This document shows, in pieces, positions 10,221-20,559 of a stretch of 64,000 bases of DNA; position 1 is the stretch's first letter; each line of letters opens with the position of its first letter. The DNA lies in the NCBI GenBank assembly GCA_033085395.1, contig MU853181.1, forward strand, positions 186,001-250,000, written 5' to 3'. A program made the translations under genes and the position numbers. This DNA is from Xanthoparmelia taractica. Taxonomy: Eukaryota; Ascomycota; Lecanoromycetes; Lecanorales; Parmeliaceae. The notes under the pieces were generated by a model. It ran no database searches. It saw only the letters and a program-made list of their open reading frames with translations, and was not told the origin of the DNA.

Positions 10221-13200
10221 CTTGATCGTGTCCTGCTCCCGCGGCAAAGGATAGCAGCGGATGGCTGTTGGATCCCAAGAGCTCATCGCCCTGCAAGATA
10301 GAGGGAATACCAAAAGCAGATGCCGTAGCAAGAACTGTGTCTGGTCTAGATGTCACGAAAAGTATATTAGAGCCCAGATAGTCATTTGGATCTAGTCCCA
10401 AGTGGCGGTTCAGTCCCCACGCGTATTTTGAATCTCCATAACTGGAACGAACCTCCGATATCCACTGTACGTATGGGATCGACGTTCCTGGGATCCGCCC
10501 TGTGAATCGCGATATCTTTTTCGCCAGTTCACTAGACTTGGAGTTTTCAACATGCTTGTAATGTACTGGCCAGTACAATCTTGCATAGGGTTTTAGGATT
10601 TCATTCTGGGGCTTCATCTTTCGAGCGATGGAGCTCCCCAGCCACTCAGTCAGATACACGTCCAAGCATCTCTCCGTAGCAAGTGTATGCTGCTCCACGG
10701 GTGTGTAATGTGGCTGCTTCAGAAGATACTCGCGAACAGATTGGTGCGCGAAACGGAAAAGTCTGTCCTTAGAATCGAAGACAACCAGGTTGCGGCAAAG
10801 TCGAAGGATATCATTTTCGGGCGACCGTATGTGTCCACCTTCAAGCTCAGAATCTTCATCCGAATCTGAAGACATGTCATCGTCGACTTGATAGACTGCG
10901 GCAATAAGCTCCTCAGCAGATAAAAGTCGCTGGGCACATAGCAACCACTTCAGTGTCTGAATTGCCAGGTCCCGTCCATATGTCTCAGTCTGATCTATCT
11001 GTGCGTGGATAATGTCATATAAGCCGGAAAGCTTAGACGGAAGCTTGCCGAGGGCTTCCTTGAAGTCTGGGAGGAACCTAATCCGCTTTAGGGTCTCTAG
11101 CGACAGTTCTACCCACCTGAACATCCCTTGAGCACCGTTGGTGAGAGTCTCGATTATCTTATATTTGAGTTTTCGAGGGACATTGCCGTCTAGAAGAAGT
11201 CGCTTTGAGGTTAAACGATCTACTTCTAATTGGACAAAGCGCGCGATATCGCCACTGTTGTTCTCCACGCCAATTGAGATATTCTTGGAACGTTCTAGGT
11301 GCAACTTCTAGAGTACGAACAACCATTAGCAGACATATCTCAGCTCAACATATATGCAATCGTGTGGGTTTATCCGCAACGCTAACAATATGCTTTCATG
11401 AAAATACATACGATATCAATGTCGTCGCGACTGGAGACAAACACTTTAACAACTTCCGCAGATTTACTGATTATCTCATCAAAAGCTTCAAAAAGCTCGT
11501 GGCGCGTACTCTTCTCACACTCGTCGAGAGCGTCGAGGATAATTGTCGCCGGATGGTTCTTAGTAAGCTCGATTATCAGCCTGGTGCAGTCCTCTACCGT
11601 CAACTTCTTGAGCGCGGAATAATCCCCTCTAGCCATTTTGTTCCGGGCTTCATATTCTTGTATAACAGGGTCTTTGATAGACAGATCCGATTGGGAACTG
11701 GCAAGCTGCCTGAGTAGCGTACCCATGATTTCAGCAGGCTTGGCGCGTTCTGGCTCCGCGGTGCTTCTTACGCAGTAGAAAAAGGCGGTGGGAGACGTGC
11801 TTGAACTTGAGGTTGCATCAATGATAGTATTGATGACCGTTGATCTGATTCAGAGCCTTAGACTCAGCACGTGTGGCTTTGCTAATAGCTAAAGAAATAA
11901 CACAAGCCCTCCAAGAGAACCTATGGGGTCGAACTTTTTGGTAGTGAATAGCTTACACCAGTCTAGTCTTCCCCGAACCAGCTATACTTAGTTAGTCGCA
12001 AGTGAATCGTACTGTAAGAAGGTCGCTTACGTATCCCATGGAGCCAGAGTATGGAGGACACGCTCGATTGCCCCCACTCAATGAAATGCTTGCTCTCCAG
12101 TAACCACTGACCGGACTGAGCTAATAGGCCTTTCGAGAGATCTTCATGATGCTTTTCATATTCGATTTTGGACATCCAGTGGAGGACTCTTATCCGCTCG
12201 TCTCCTGACAATAGCTCAGTATCATATGCTGTCATGTTAACATGAAGGAGAAGCTACTATCAAACTTATCCCGAATCATAGAGATCTGATCGCTCATCTG
12301 CATGATAGGTTTGTTGAGCCTTATCAATGTGTCTCTGAGTATCCGATGATGTTTAGAAGCGTCTGCTTGCATTTCCAGTTGAACTTTCATACAATTAGTC
12401 ATGTCCAACTTGGCTAGGAAAAGAACATGCTTACGCTCCACATCAACCAAATGTGTCCACCTCTCAACCTCAGTTTCTGAGATTTTGGACTGCAGCTCAT
12501 CATACTGCTTGGAAACCGCCTCTCTCAAGCTTCGACCAAGTATTTCTGAGAGCGTGGATCAGTACAAAATCGCCTATCTCTAGTAGATAGATGCACTCTT
12601 TGACCGCGGTGCTCAAGTACATACTCAAAGTGTTTCCCGTACAGTAAGCCTTGACTTTTGACAAGTAGGTAAGAATAGCTGCATAAAGCTTTGTAATTGC
12701 CTCATGGAAACCCCCTATCGACTCGCACTGCTGGTGCAGATAGAGCTTTTCAACAACCGTGTATCGTGCGATAAGGCCAGATACGGATTCGATGCCTTCC
12801 ACAACCTTGCTGAATACATCGACACTTGAGAATCCTGTCTATGCCCTCCAGTATCAGCAGGTTTTAACAACTATGGCATGTTACACTACCTCGGTGACGA
12901 ATTTCACGATCGCCCACGGCAAAGCGGCGTGACCACTTTGATCCAACGAAACTCCCAGGTCAATGATCTTGATGATTTCTTTAACCCAGACGGAGATCTT
13001 TTCAAGGACATGTCGGAGCTTGACCTCCTCACCATTCTTGTTGCGATAAACTGTCCAACCCTTTTCGACACAAGTTTTCTGTTTGCTTTGTGTGACTTCT
13101 TGGACCTTGTAACGAAGGACATATCAGCTGGATAGACATGGTTTGGTTTGTCGCGGAAGCACTGTATGCTCGCTCTATTGGAACAATTTACATACGCTCT

Positions 13201-13372
13201 TCAAAATGTCAAGCATACTCGACGAAGGAGCACCATATTGCTGTTTATCCTCTTCACTAAGGGTCTCCCAAGCTTGCTCCCAGGGATTTAGGTTTCCGGC
13301 ATCGTTGCCGCCAGACCTAGAGATGTTCGGACCGAGAACGGGCCCCGCTTTCGAAGGCGTAGTGGGAGACAT
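9153..13372 (-). CDS. NLR-type STAND protein: helical N-terminal domain, NACHT NTPase, ankyrin repeats
   Basis: Model: complement(13196-13372, 12890-13105, 12625-12838, 12258-12545, 12031-12204, 11957-11981, 11412-11844, 9153-11307); every junction keeps frame. Residues 1-~330 are helical and resemble the N-terminal domain of fungal NWD/NACHT proteins (WEQAWETLSEEDKQQY, HAALPWAIVKF, SGLIARYTVVEKLYL). The NACHT domain has Walker A GIPGSGKTRL at ~355-364, Walker B IILDALDECE at ~466-475 and sensor VFVSSRDD. Helical and winged-helix-like sequence follows (WLLCAQRLLSAEELIAAV, FAHQSVREYLL). From ~860 there are at least ten 33-residue ankyrin repeats, the last ones nearly identical. A 100-N gap lies in the repeats, so length is unknown. 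Fungal NLRs are thought to sense non-self and trigger incompatibility or defence; that role is inferred here. The P-loop sits on a 25-nt exon. Confidence 0.9.
9415..9514. other. Assembly gap (100 N) inside the ankyrin repeats
   Basis: A run of exactly 100 N is a placeholder length, not a measurement. The bases on both sides join as an uninterrupted repeat unit (…CGATCCAGC then AACATCTGC…), as in the intact copy near 9309. The missing sequence is therefore a whole number of 99-bp units, possibly none. The frame is kept across the gap only if the Ns are ignored. Confidence 0.95.
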
Positions 13373-14768
13373 CAGCGCCAGTAGTAAAGCTCATCCAGGC
13401 CCCGCTTATTGATGTCGTAGGAACGCTGGAATTGGAGCGAGTCAACGAAAGTAGCCAACAAAGTAAAATGGGTCTTGCTCTCTCAAGGACACATGCTTGG
13501 TCGTGTGGAGATGACAGGAAGCCCTCGGTGCGACGAGGGGGATCGACAAGTTGGGCACTAACCGTGCTTATTCTAGTTACCCTCATGAGGCTGAGAGTAT
13601 AGATAAGGTACCTCGTACTCAACCCCTCATTCTGCCTATGACAGCCATATCCAGCATACAAACAACAGTCATCAGGCACACACCCATACCTCACACAGGT
13701 CCCCATCACAAAAAGTCGCTGTCACGACGTCTCAACCTGCACACGGCAGATACCAAGCAACAGCCCCGTCCAATACCTACATATAGCACGTCTCGCATAC
13801 AAGCAGTATATCGAAAAGATAAACCCTCAGCTCCATTTCTACACAGAACGCTACGATACAACACCATGTCTGAAAGTCCCACCCCACCCCACCCCAACCC
13901 AACCCTGACCCTGCGCTCACCATCCACCCTTCCTCATCACAAGTCAAAAGCACACCCTTTCAGCAACATCCGCCTTCATACACCGCACATAATACGCATT
14001 CCTTTTGTTCCCTGGCGTTACATGAAAATCATAAACATCTCGAATAACAGCCAGACTACGCTTCCGGCACACAGAACCAAGGTACATATTTACGTATGTG
14101 CGTGGAAGAGAGCTTCGCTCGCTGCGCCCCAACCCTTCTATCCCCAACATCCACCCCTTCCTCCCCATAGAGCATCCATACAAGCGCAGAGCGCGCTTCA
14201 CCATACACTTACTCGGCCTCACGCAAGCACCAAAAGCCTCTTTCCAATTTACACACCTCTCAACTTCCCATTCAAGCTTGCATCATGCTTCGCCTCTGTA
14301 ACTGGCCTGACTATTAGAGTTCGAGAGCAAGAAAGGGTTTTTTCGTATGCGGGATCTGGCAATCTTCTCATAGAAAGAAAAGCAAAGAAAAGAAAGGGGT
14401 TTCATTGATCGTATTCATTGCCTGTATTCATCGAAGTAGGCACGGTAGGTAGTGTTGGCTAGCGTAATTGAAGACTACTTATTTGAACCACATTCAAGCT
14501 CTGCAAACCCGTGGCTGCATTATCATTTGAATATCTACCATTGATACGGTACAGTACAAGTTCCATCCGTTGTCTCTGATGAAGAGACGGGCCATCCATC
14601 CTCGTGGAGTGTTAAAACCAATCTTCTATCCTTTCTGCTGCAGCTTTACCGCTATCGCTTTTCTATTTCGCCAGTATGCTGGTCTAGGTCAAGAAAACAA
14701 AAAGTGACAATGCCAGCATCGCTACGAGTCCAGCTTACCTATCCACATTAGACAGACATATCGGGGCG
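13373..14768. other. Intergenic; one long but unconvincing open frame
   Basis: This region holds the NLR promoter and the 3' flank of the OSH3-like gene. An open frame of 285 codons runs at 13551-14408 on the plus strand. It is Pro/His/Ser/Thr-rich with no domain or hydrophobic pattern and looks like chance frame in C-rich sequence. I do not call it a gene. Confidence 0.5.
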
Positions 14769-17700
14769 TCACAATTCAAAAATCTTCTCCACGTCTCCCC
14801 ATTCGCTGTTGATTCGCTTCTCCCAATAACTGCTCTGTCCAGTCTTTGCAACCCATACCTCTTCTCCACTCCCGTCGCCGCCCTCAACCTTCTCAAACCA
14901 TTTGGGCGTCCAAGAATTGCCCTCGTCCTCCAAGATCTTTCTTCGCTTCCTCTGTGCTTCTTCCAGCTTTCCCTTCAAGACCTCAGCTTCATCGAAGTCG
15001 CCATCTTCGGCTGCACGCTGATCGGGTCGAAGTCTGCTATCAGTAGGCGGTAACTTTCCTTTCTCAATGGGTGTGATCTCGTTCAGGGATGCTGCAAAAG
15101 TGGTGAAGCCATAGCGCTTTGCGGCATCCGGAACAAGCTCAGCGACACTCCAGATTGGGCGCTCATTCGCCTTGGAATTGCCGTTCTCCGTCATGGTTAG
15201 GGAAGAAGTCCACTTTCCCACCAACCCCAGCGGTTGTTCGTCGCCATAGGCATCGTAGGTCTGGACAGCGACGTCTTCACTGCGGCCGGAGAACATGCCC
15301 TTGGTTTTGAAAGTAACGACTGCTTTCTCCCTTGTGGATTCGTTTACAACGGTTATGTTTCCCACCGGCTCAACGTATTTCTCACCTGCAATTATGTTGC
15401 GGAGAAAGCTCGTTCCAGGGGCCCAGCTGAACTTGTCGCCTGTTGAATGCAAGATGACCCGAGTCTTACCTTCAGTGATCAACTCTGCGGATTTGCCCCA
15501 GAACTTCTGTGTGGGTAAGGGCGACTGAGTGAGTGTCCAATGTTCGCTCTCGGCTTGGTAGGCCATACGCACGGGGCGATGGGAGATCTTCTCTGAGAGG
15601 AACCGCAATCCACGATCTTCGCGTACTAGTTCAAAGGTTTCACCAAGCATAGGGTTGAAGGGTTTGCGGATGGCACGTTCTTTCACGCGGCTACTGGAGA
15701 GATTAGACACAGCGAAAGCTATTATGTAGAGCAGACGTTCGATACTCGATCTCGGCTTGTTCGCAGCATCGTCTAGTAGAGTGGAGTACTCGAGAGCCTC
15801 GGCAAAGCGCTGAAGAGCGGAGATCGGTTCATTCGCTGTGACTGGCATTGATATTGTAGAAAGATCTTTGCCAACATTTTTGCGCATGAAGGAGACAAGG
15901 CTAGGTGGAGTGCCGGTAGGAGCATTTACCGAGTCTCTGCGCTTGACCGACTTCAGTGGTAGAGGTGCTAGGGATTTTGGTTTTGGAGGGAATGCTGGTG
16001 TAGCTTTGCTTGATTCTGCACCGTGCTGGTCTGGAACGGTAGGTTCATCGACATCACTGGCAGAGGCCGAGTCTTCGTCACTAGCAAAACCACGGTCTAC
16101 CTCTTCGCTTTCCCCTTCAGTTTCATGATGGATATCCAACAGCTGCGAGCTATTCCCTCCTTCGGCATCGAAGAACTCGTCATCCTCTTGGGTGTCTATG
16201 CTCTGTCTAGAGGTGGTAGGGGGAATCACAGGCGCGCGGCGCTGCTTCTTCTCCGCAATGAGAAGGTTAAATTTTGCTACTATTGAGTCAAGATCGCGTA
16301 GCAGTGATAAGCATCGATCATGCACGCTTTCCTCTTCCGCGTAACTCTGTAGGGTTTTCCCAAATGAAGATGTTCTGATCGGAGCTGGGCCAGTTGGTTT
16401 CACTGATTGCGTGGAAGGCGTTGCCGATACGCTTCTATACATTCCAGGCGTTGGCCTATCAGTAGTATGTTTGCGTTTCCAGAAAGACTTCCGGTCGCCT
16501 TCGGCGAAATACCCACTAGGCAAGCTCTGTTCCGCAGGGCTTCCACTGTTACTCGACGCCGAAGAGATTGGGCCCGAGTCTCCTCGTTTAAGCGCTGGAT
16601 CAATAGGCGTATGTGTCTGAGTCTGAGGTAGGTACTTCGGATCCGTATCTACGGCCAGTGATTTAGCTGCGTCTCGCGTTCCTCTTACTTTAGCCACCAG
16701 ATCTTCGACTTTCGCCCAATCTCGTTCTTCCTCTAGGCTGATGCGCGTGACTGACGCACTCCTACCACGCATTCCCATTCTTACAGAAGAAGCAGGCGTT
16801 GTGGGACTTGCATATGATCTTGCAAGCTCCAAGGCCTGTTTCCATGCTTCGAAATCTTTCTGATTACCAGCCTTGAGATGCCATATTTCAGCTCCTGAAT
16901 CAATGCTGATCTGTCTGGTCTTGGAGTTAGCTCCAATTGCAGCCATTGACAACGGCACTGCCCCTCTCACTGTCTGTGTTTTGCGATTCTGATAGTAGGA
17001 CAGGGTAGAGGACGTGTAGTCAAGAGAGAAAAATCTTCGCGCCCAACCCTGGTTCTTCTTGCGGCGCTTTTTCTGCAGCACTCCAGTGAAGAAGTTCGAG
17101 CCGGACTTGTTCTCACTCTCGGCTTGACGCTTGTTTCTACACTCATCCGAACGTCGCCGGGTTGCTGAAATGGACGAGCTAATCTGGGCGGCATGATCTG
17201 AGGACTCGCGCTTCATAGGTACTTTTCTGGAATTCGCGGTATCTTTTGAGCTTGCCAAAGTCTCGGTGGATGATCCTTGTATGTGATGTATGTGATGATT
17301 CGATTGCGGAGGAGAACCGGTGGGGTATGTCAACAAGACGAACGTTGCCGACTTGGCGAATGATTTGGCAAAGGTATTATCAAACACTAGAGCGTACATC
17401 CCTCCTTCATCCCGGGGTACATCATATGTTCCTGTCGATACTCTGTTCGCTTCGCATGTGCCATACCAAGACACTGGCTTGAGTCCAATGCTCTTCAGCT
17501 TCTCTGTGGCGGTAGACGACGCATTCTTGGACGAATGAGATTCCTGGGGTGCATCTTCGGGACGAATTCCTGGCGTGGGCGGTGGCTCGAAGGTGGATGA
17601 CGGAAGGTTTGGGGTAGGAGCCTTGCCAGAGCCAGGGTGCTTGAAGATGCCAAAATTAATCGACTTTTTGTCTGGCCGGATACTCCAGGATATTGTGTGC

Positions 17701-17824
17701 TCGGCTTTGACATTGACCCAGCGGACAAGGTATGACTAGGTGACTGATAATCAGCAGAGACTGGGGACATCCTTCCAAATTCCCTCACCTTGCTATGTAT
17801 CTCGAGCTGCTCCATGCCCGCCAT
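14769..17824 (-). CDS. OSH3: Oxysterol-binding protein homologue, Osh3 type (GOLD-like, PH, FFAT, ORD)
   Basis: Model: complement(17789-17824, 14769-17735), one 53-nt intron after the 12th codon, 1000 aa. The start is MAGMEQLEIHSK, followed by SYLVRWVNVKAEHTISWSI, a GOLD-like region through ~150 as in Osh3. A PH domain spans ~222-320 (FFTGVLQKKRRKKNQGWARRFF, ending with the Trp of FEAWKQAL). A FFAT motif, DDEFFDAEGG (~530), should bind VAP in the ER membrane. The sterol/phosphoinositide-exchange domain fills ~640-1000. The usual EQVSHHPP signature is replaced by EKISHRPV, so ligand choice may lean to PI4P rather than sterol, as reported for Osh3. The expected site of action is ER-plasma membrane contacts. 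Length and order fit the family well. Confidence 0.93.
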
Positions 17825-19154
17825 GGTCGCTGCTCTTGCAACACAGGGGTTGCGATCATATGTCTAGGAAGAACATACGGATTTAGGAACTGAGTTGACG
17901 CTTCTTCGACACAAGGCAGCTTGAAGGAACAAGTTAACTGCAGACAATGTCCTTAAGAGTGACCTGGACATGCTCGCAACGGATAATTGCCTGCATGCCA
18001 AGCCTTGTACATCGGCCTTTCTAAACTCCGGCCGACATCCTCCGACATGTACTCCGTAAGGCGCAAGGCTTATGCACGATATTTTCATCATGTCTGGCTT
18101 ATAACCCTCGTCTACCTCCAGTCTTTACCTGGAAAAAGCTGTCGAGACCTCTAACACACGAGTCGCAAAACAAAACAGAATAAACAAAGGCACACGCTTT
18201 TCCCAAGAACCCACCACAAAGCATGGAGTAAGCTTGTCCGTAGAATGCTCAGAGATCGGGAAAGACCCTTATAGTAAATGATGTTCTAGATAGAAACTGG
18301 ACTATGCAAGTTCAGTTTTGGCAGCAAAAGATGCGAGCGTCAAGCTTCCTATCTTCTGCTGCTGTGTCAGACTGACAAGATCCCTTATGGTTAAATTTTG
18401 ACCTTTCCCCCACACTCCTCAACCCAGAAGGAAATCAATAGCAACACCATGTACGCCTCCTTCTAGACATCATCACCCTATAGCATTAGAGCAACAATCA
18501 ATAATCTGAAGGCAACAATTTCTCTTCGTGATTTCCAACGATCCACCCTTTGAGATGAAAGTAGACTGACTCAAAGAGCAAGAAATCATCGTCAAGGACG
18601 TGTAATTGTGCTCGTTGGCTGCTCTCTCTCAGTCAGGCAAGTCAATATGATCGTAGTCTACGAATCATTGCTGGAATTCCCGCGTCTATAACGAAAAAGA
18701 ATGAATGATTCTGGAGGGCAGTTTATACTTACGTAAATGACTAGCGCGACTTTTTCATTTCAATTCCACATAACAGGCCATCACCTTGCTGGAAATGAAG
18801 CTAATCTGGACTTTTTTCTGCCACTGGTATATCATACTTGGATGTTTAACTTGGTAGCCTGTCACGCGGCTTGAAGCTCCTATGGTCTTCACATTAGGGG
18901 CGGTTCAATCTGAAGGGGGAATAATGCTGGTTATGCACCACTGCTCTAGGCTTTAAGGTACATTTGCGGGACAATTTCAGGGAAAATAACCAAAGAAGAA
19001 TAGCACACCGTCTGACACTGACATGCTCACCAACACGATAAAAGTCGAGATAGCTTGATGGCACTTGGCACGTTGAGAGTTCTATCACTAGAAGCATGCG
19101 GTATCATTAACATTTCTATAGCGGAGGATGTTCCTATTGTAACATCCACCTGGC
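17825..19154. other. Intergenic, promoter of the OSH3-like gene
   Basis: No supported gene lies in this 1.33-kb stretch. A 75-codon minus frame just upstream of the OSH3-like start has no recognisable features. The distal part is the 3' flank of the DUF218-type gene. Confidence 0.5.
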
Positions 19155-20231
19155 CTATCCATCCCACGGCAGTCTTCCCTCATAAACCTCTTTCCCATCC
19201 GCACCGCCCCTCCACTTCAACAGCCCCTCTACACTATGGTCCTTCGATTTCCCCACCACCTCCAATGCACTACATTCCCACCCTCTCCTCTCTCTTACAC
19301 CCCCGATAACGCTACCTGCCCCATACAAATCGCCTTCCCACACCCCATAACCTTTCTCTTTCTCTTCTTGTTCCAATACGCTTCTTGGCGTCACATCTTC
19401 TGGCGGGTCAATGCCGATATATGCGAACTTGGTAAGAGGCCAGCGTATAGCACGGCAGTGCAGCTGGAGAAAGCGAGCGCGTTTGAAGGCGTGAGATATG
19501 AGCGTGATATGGGTAGGGTAGTTGGAAGTGAGGGTGTGAAAGTGGAGGATGGAGAAGAGGAGGTTCTGATAGGACTCTGATGCGTAAATTTCTGCTGACA
19601 TGCGCTCGTGATGATGGGGAAGGAGACGGTGTGCGAGGTTCTGAGACCAGAGGTTATTTTGGAAGTCAATGGTTTACTACGTGTCTCATGGCTGTTCGAG
19701 GAGAACAGGACAGTACTACTTTAACGAGCGTAGCAAAGAGATGTAATAGAGCGGTTGTGACCTTAGGGGAGACGCACCAAGTATGATTGACCCTCACTCA
19801 ATGGCGTTCTGTTCTGCTTAGTAGCACCGCTATCGCCTCTCAGCAAACTTTCGAGAGCATTGCTGCGGAATTAAAGTCACCCAGAGAATACTACCAACGA
19901 ACTAGACTGGCCCTCCAAAGCTTCCAGCCCAGCTCTGATATGCTCTATAAGGGTTGGTGTTTCGCCTCTTTGAAATGATTCGATTGCCCTGCCAACATTG
20001 AGTCAGTATAAAATAGCGAATGGCTTAACGCAATTTTACGGGCGCACCTGCTGATTAAAAGAGCAGGATGGTATTGCTGAGTAGAAGATATTTGGGACGG
20101 ACATACCATTCAGACTCATCTTGCCCATTTGTTGGCCCACCAAGCCATATGGCGTGACAGCATACTATAATCAGATGCGTTAGAGGGCCAGGCGCCTTAA
20201 CGTCGACATCATGATGGGACATCCTGTTCAT
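19155..20231 (-). CDS. DUF218-type protein, four exons
   Basis: Model: complement(20107-20231, 19881-19988, 19778-19829, 19155-19640), 256 aa, introns 118, 51 and 137 nt, all phases consistent. The protein reads LIIVCCHAIWLGG, then NGQDESEW, GETPTLIEHIRAGL, LVVFSGGATK, LSEGQSYLNLA, ASESYQNLLFSILHFH, ITLISHAFKRARF and IGIDPPEDVTP, ending in LLKWRGGADG. This conserved series (HAIW-GG, SGG, E-x2-SY, SYQN, H-FK-ARF) is what I associate with fungal DUF218 proteins. The first ATG (20231) is used; a second in-frame ATG at 20222 is equally possible. The biochemical role in fungi is not established; bacterial DUF218 members act at the envelope. Three short exons make it easy to miss. Confidence 0.82.
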
Positions 20232-20559
20232 TGAATGAAAGTTATTGCTCAGCGCTCCGCCAATTCTTCCTGCACAAACAGATCGTTAGGAAAAAGAACC
20301 AAGCATCAGCTGCTGCAGAAGAGCTTGTCTTGATGCGGCTATGATACAAAGAGTACAGATATGGTAAAATGCTGGCGCAAATTGTCCTCGACAGAATAAA
20401 ATGATGAAGTAAAGAAGCCTTGAAGTGAAGGATGCTATCATGCCGCTAATGTGAGCTCCCGGGCCGAAGCTAACGCCGACCGCAATGCAGCGAAAATGCT
20501 AAAATGGCGCTGGCCAAATGTAGGATCTACGTCTCACAAGTACTAACAAAACTCCGTAA
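20232..20559. other. Short intergenic spacer
   Basis: This 328-bp spacer lies between the start of the DUF218-type gene and the stop of the PNUTS-like gene, both on the minus strand. It should hold the terminator of the latter and the promoter of the former. No TATA box is obvious. Confidence 0.5.

Noticed and set aside
12205..12257. Apparent frameshift in the NLR gene between the helical region and the NACHT region
   Set aside because: A 53-nt intron (donor GTAGCT, acceptor GTCAG) restores the frame exactly and joins DKFD to RDERIRVLHW, so no mutation is needed.
13551..14408. 285-codon plus-strand open frame
   Set aside because: It is Pro/His/Ser/Thr-rich without domains, lies in C-rich sequence between two minus-strand genes, and has no resemblance to a known family.
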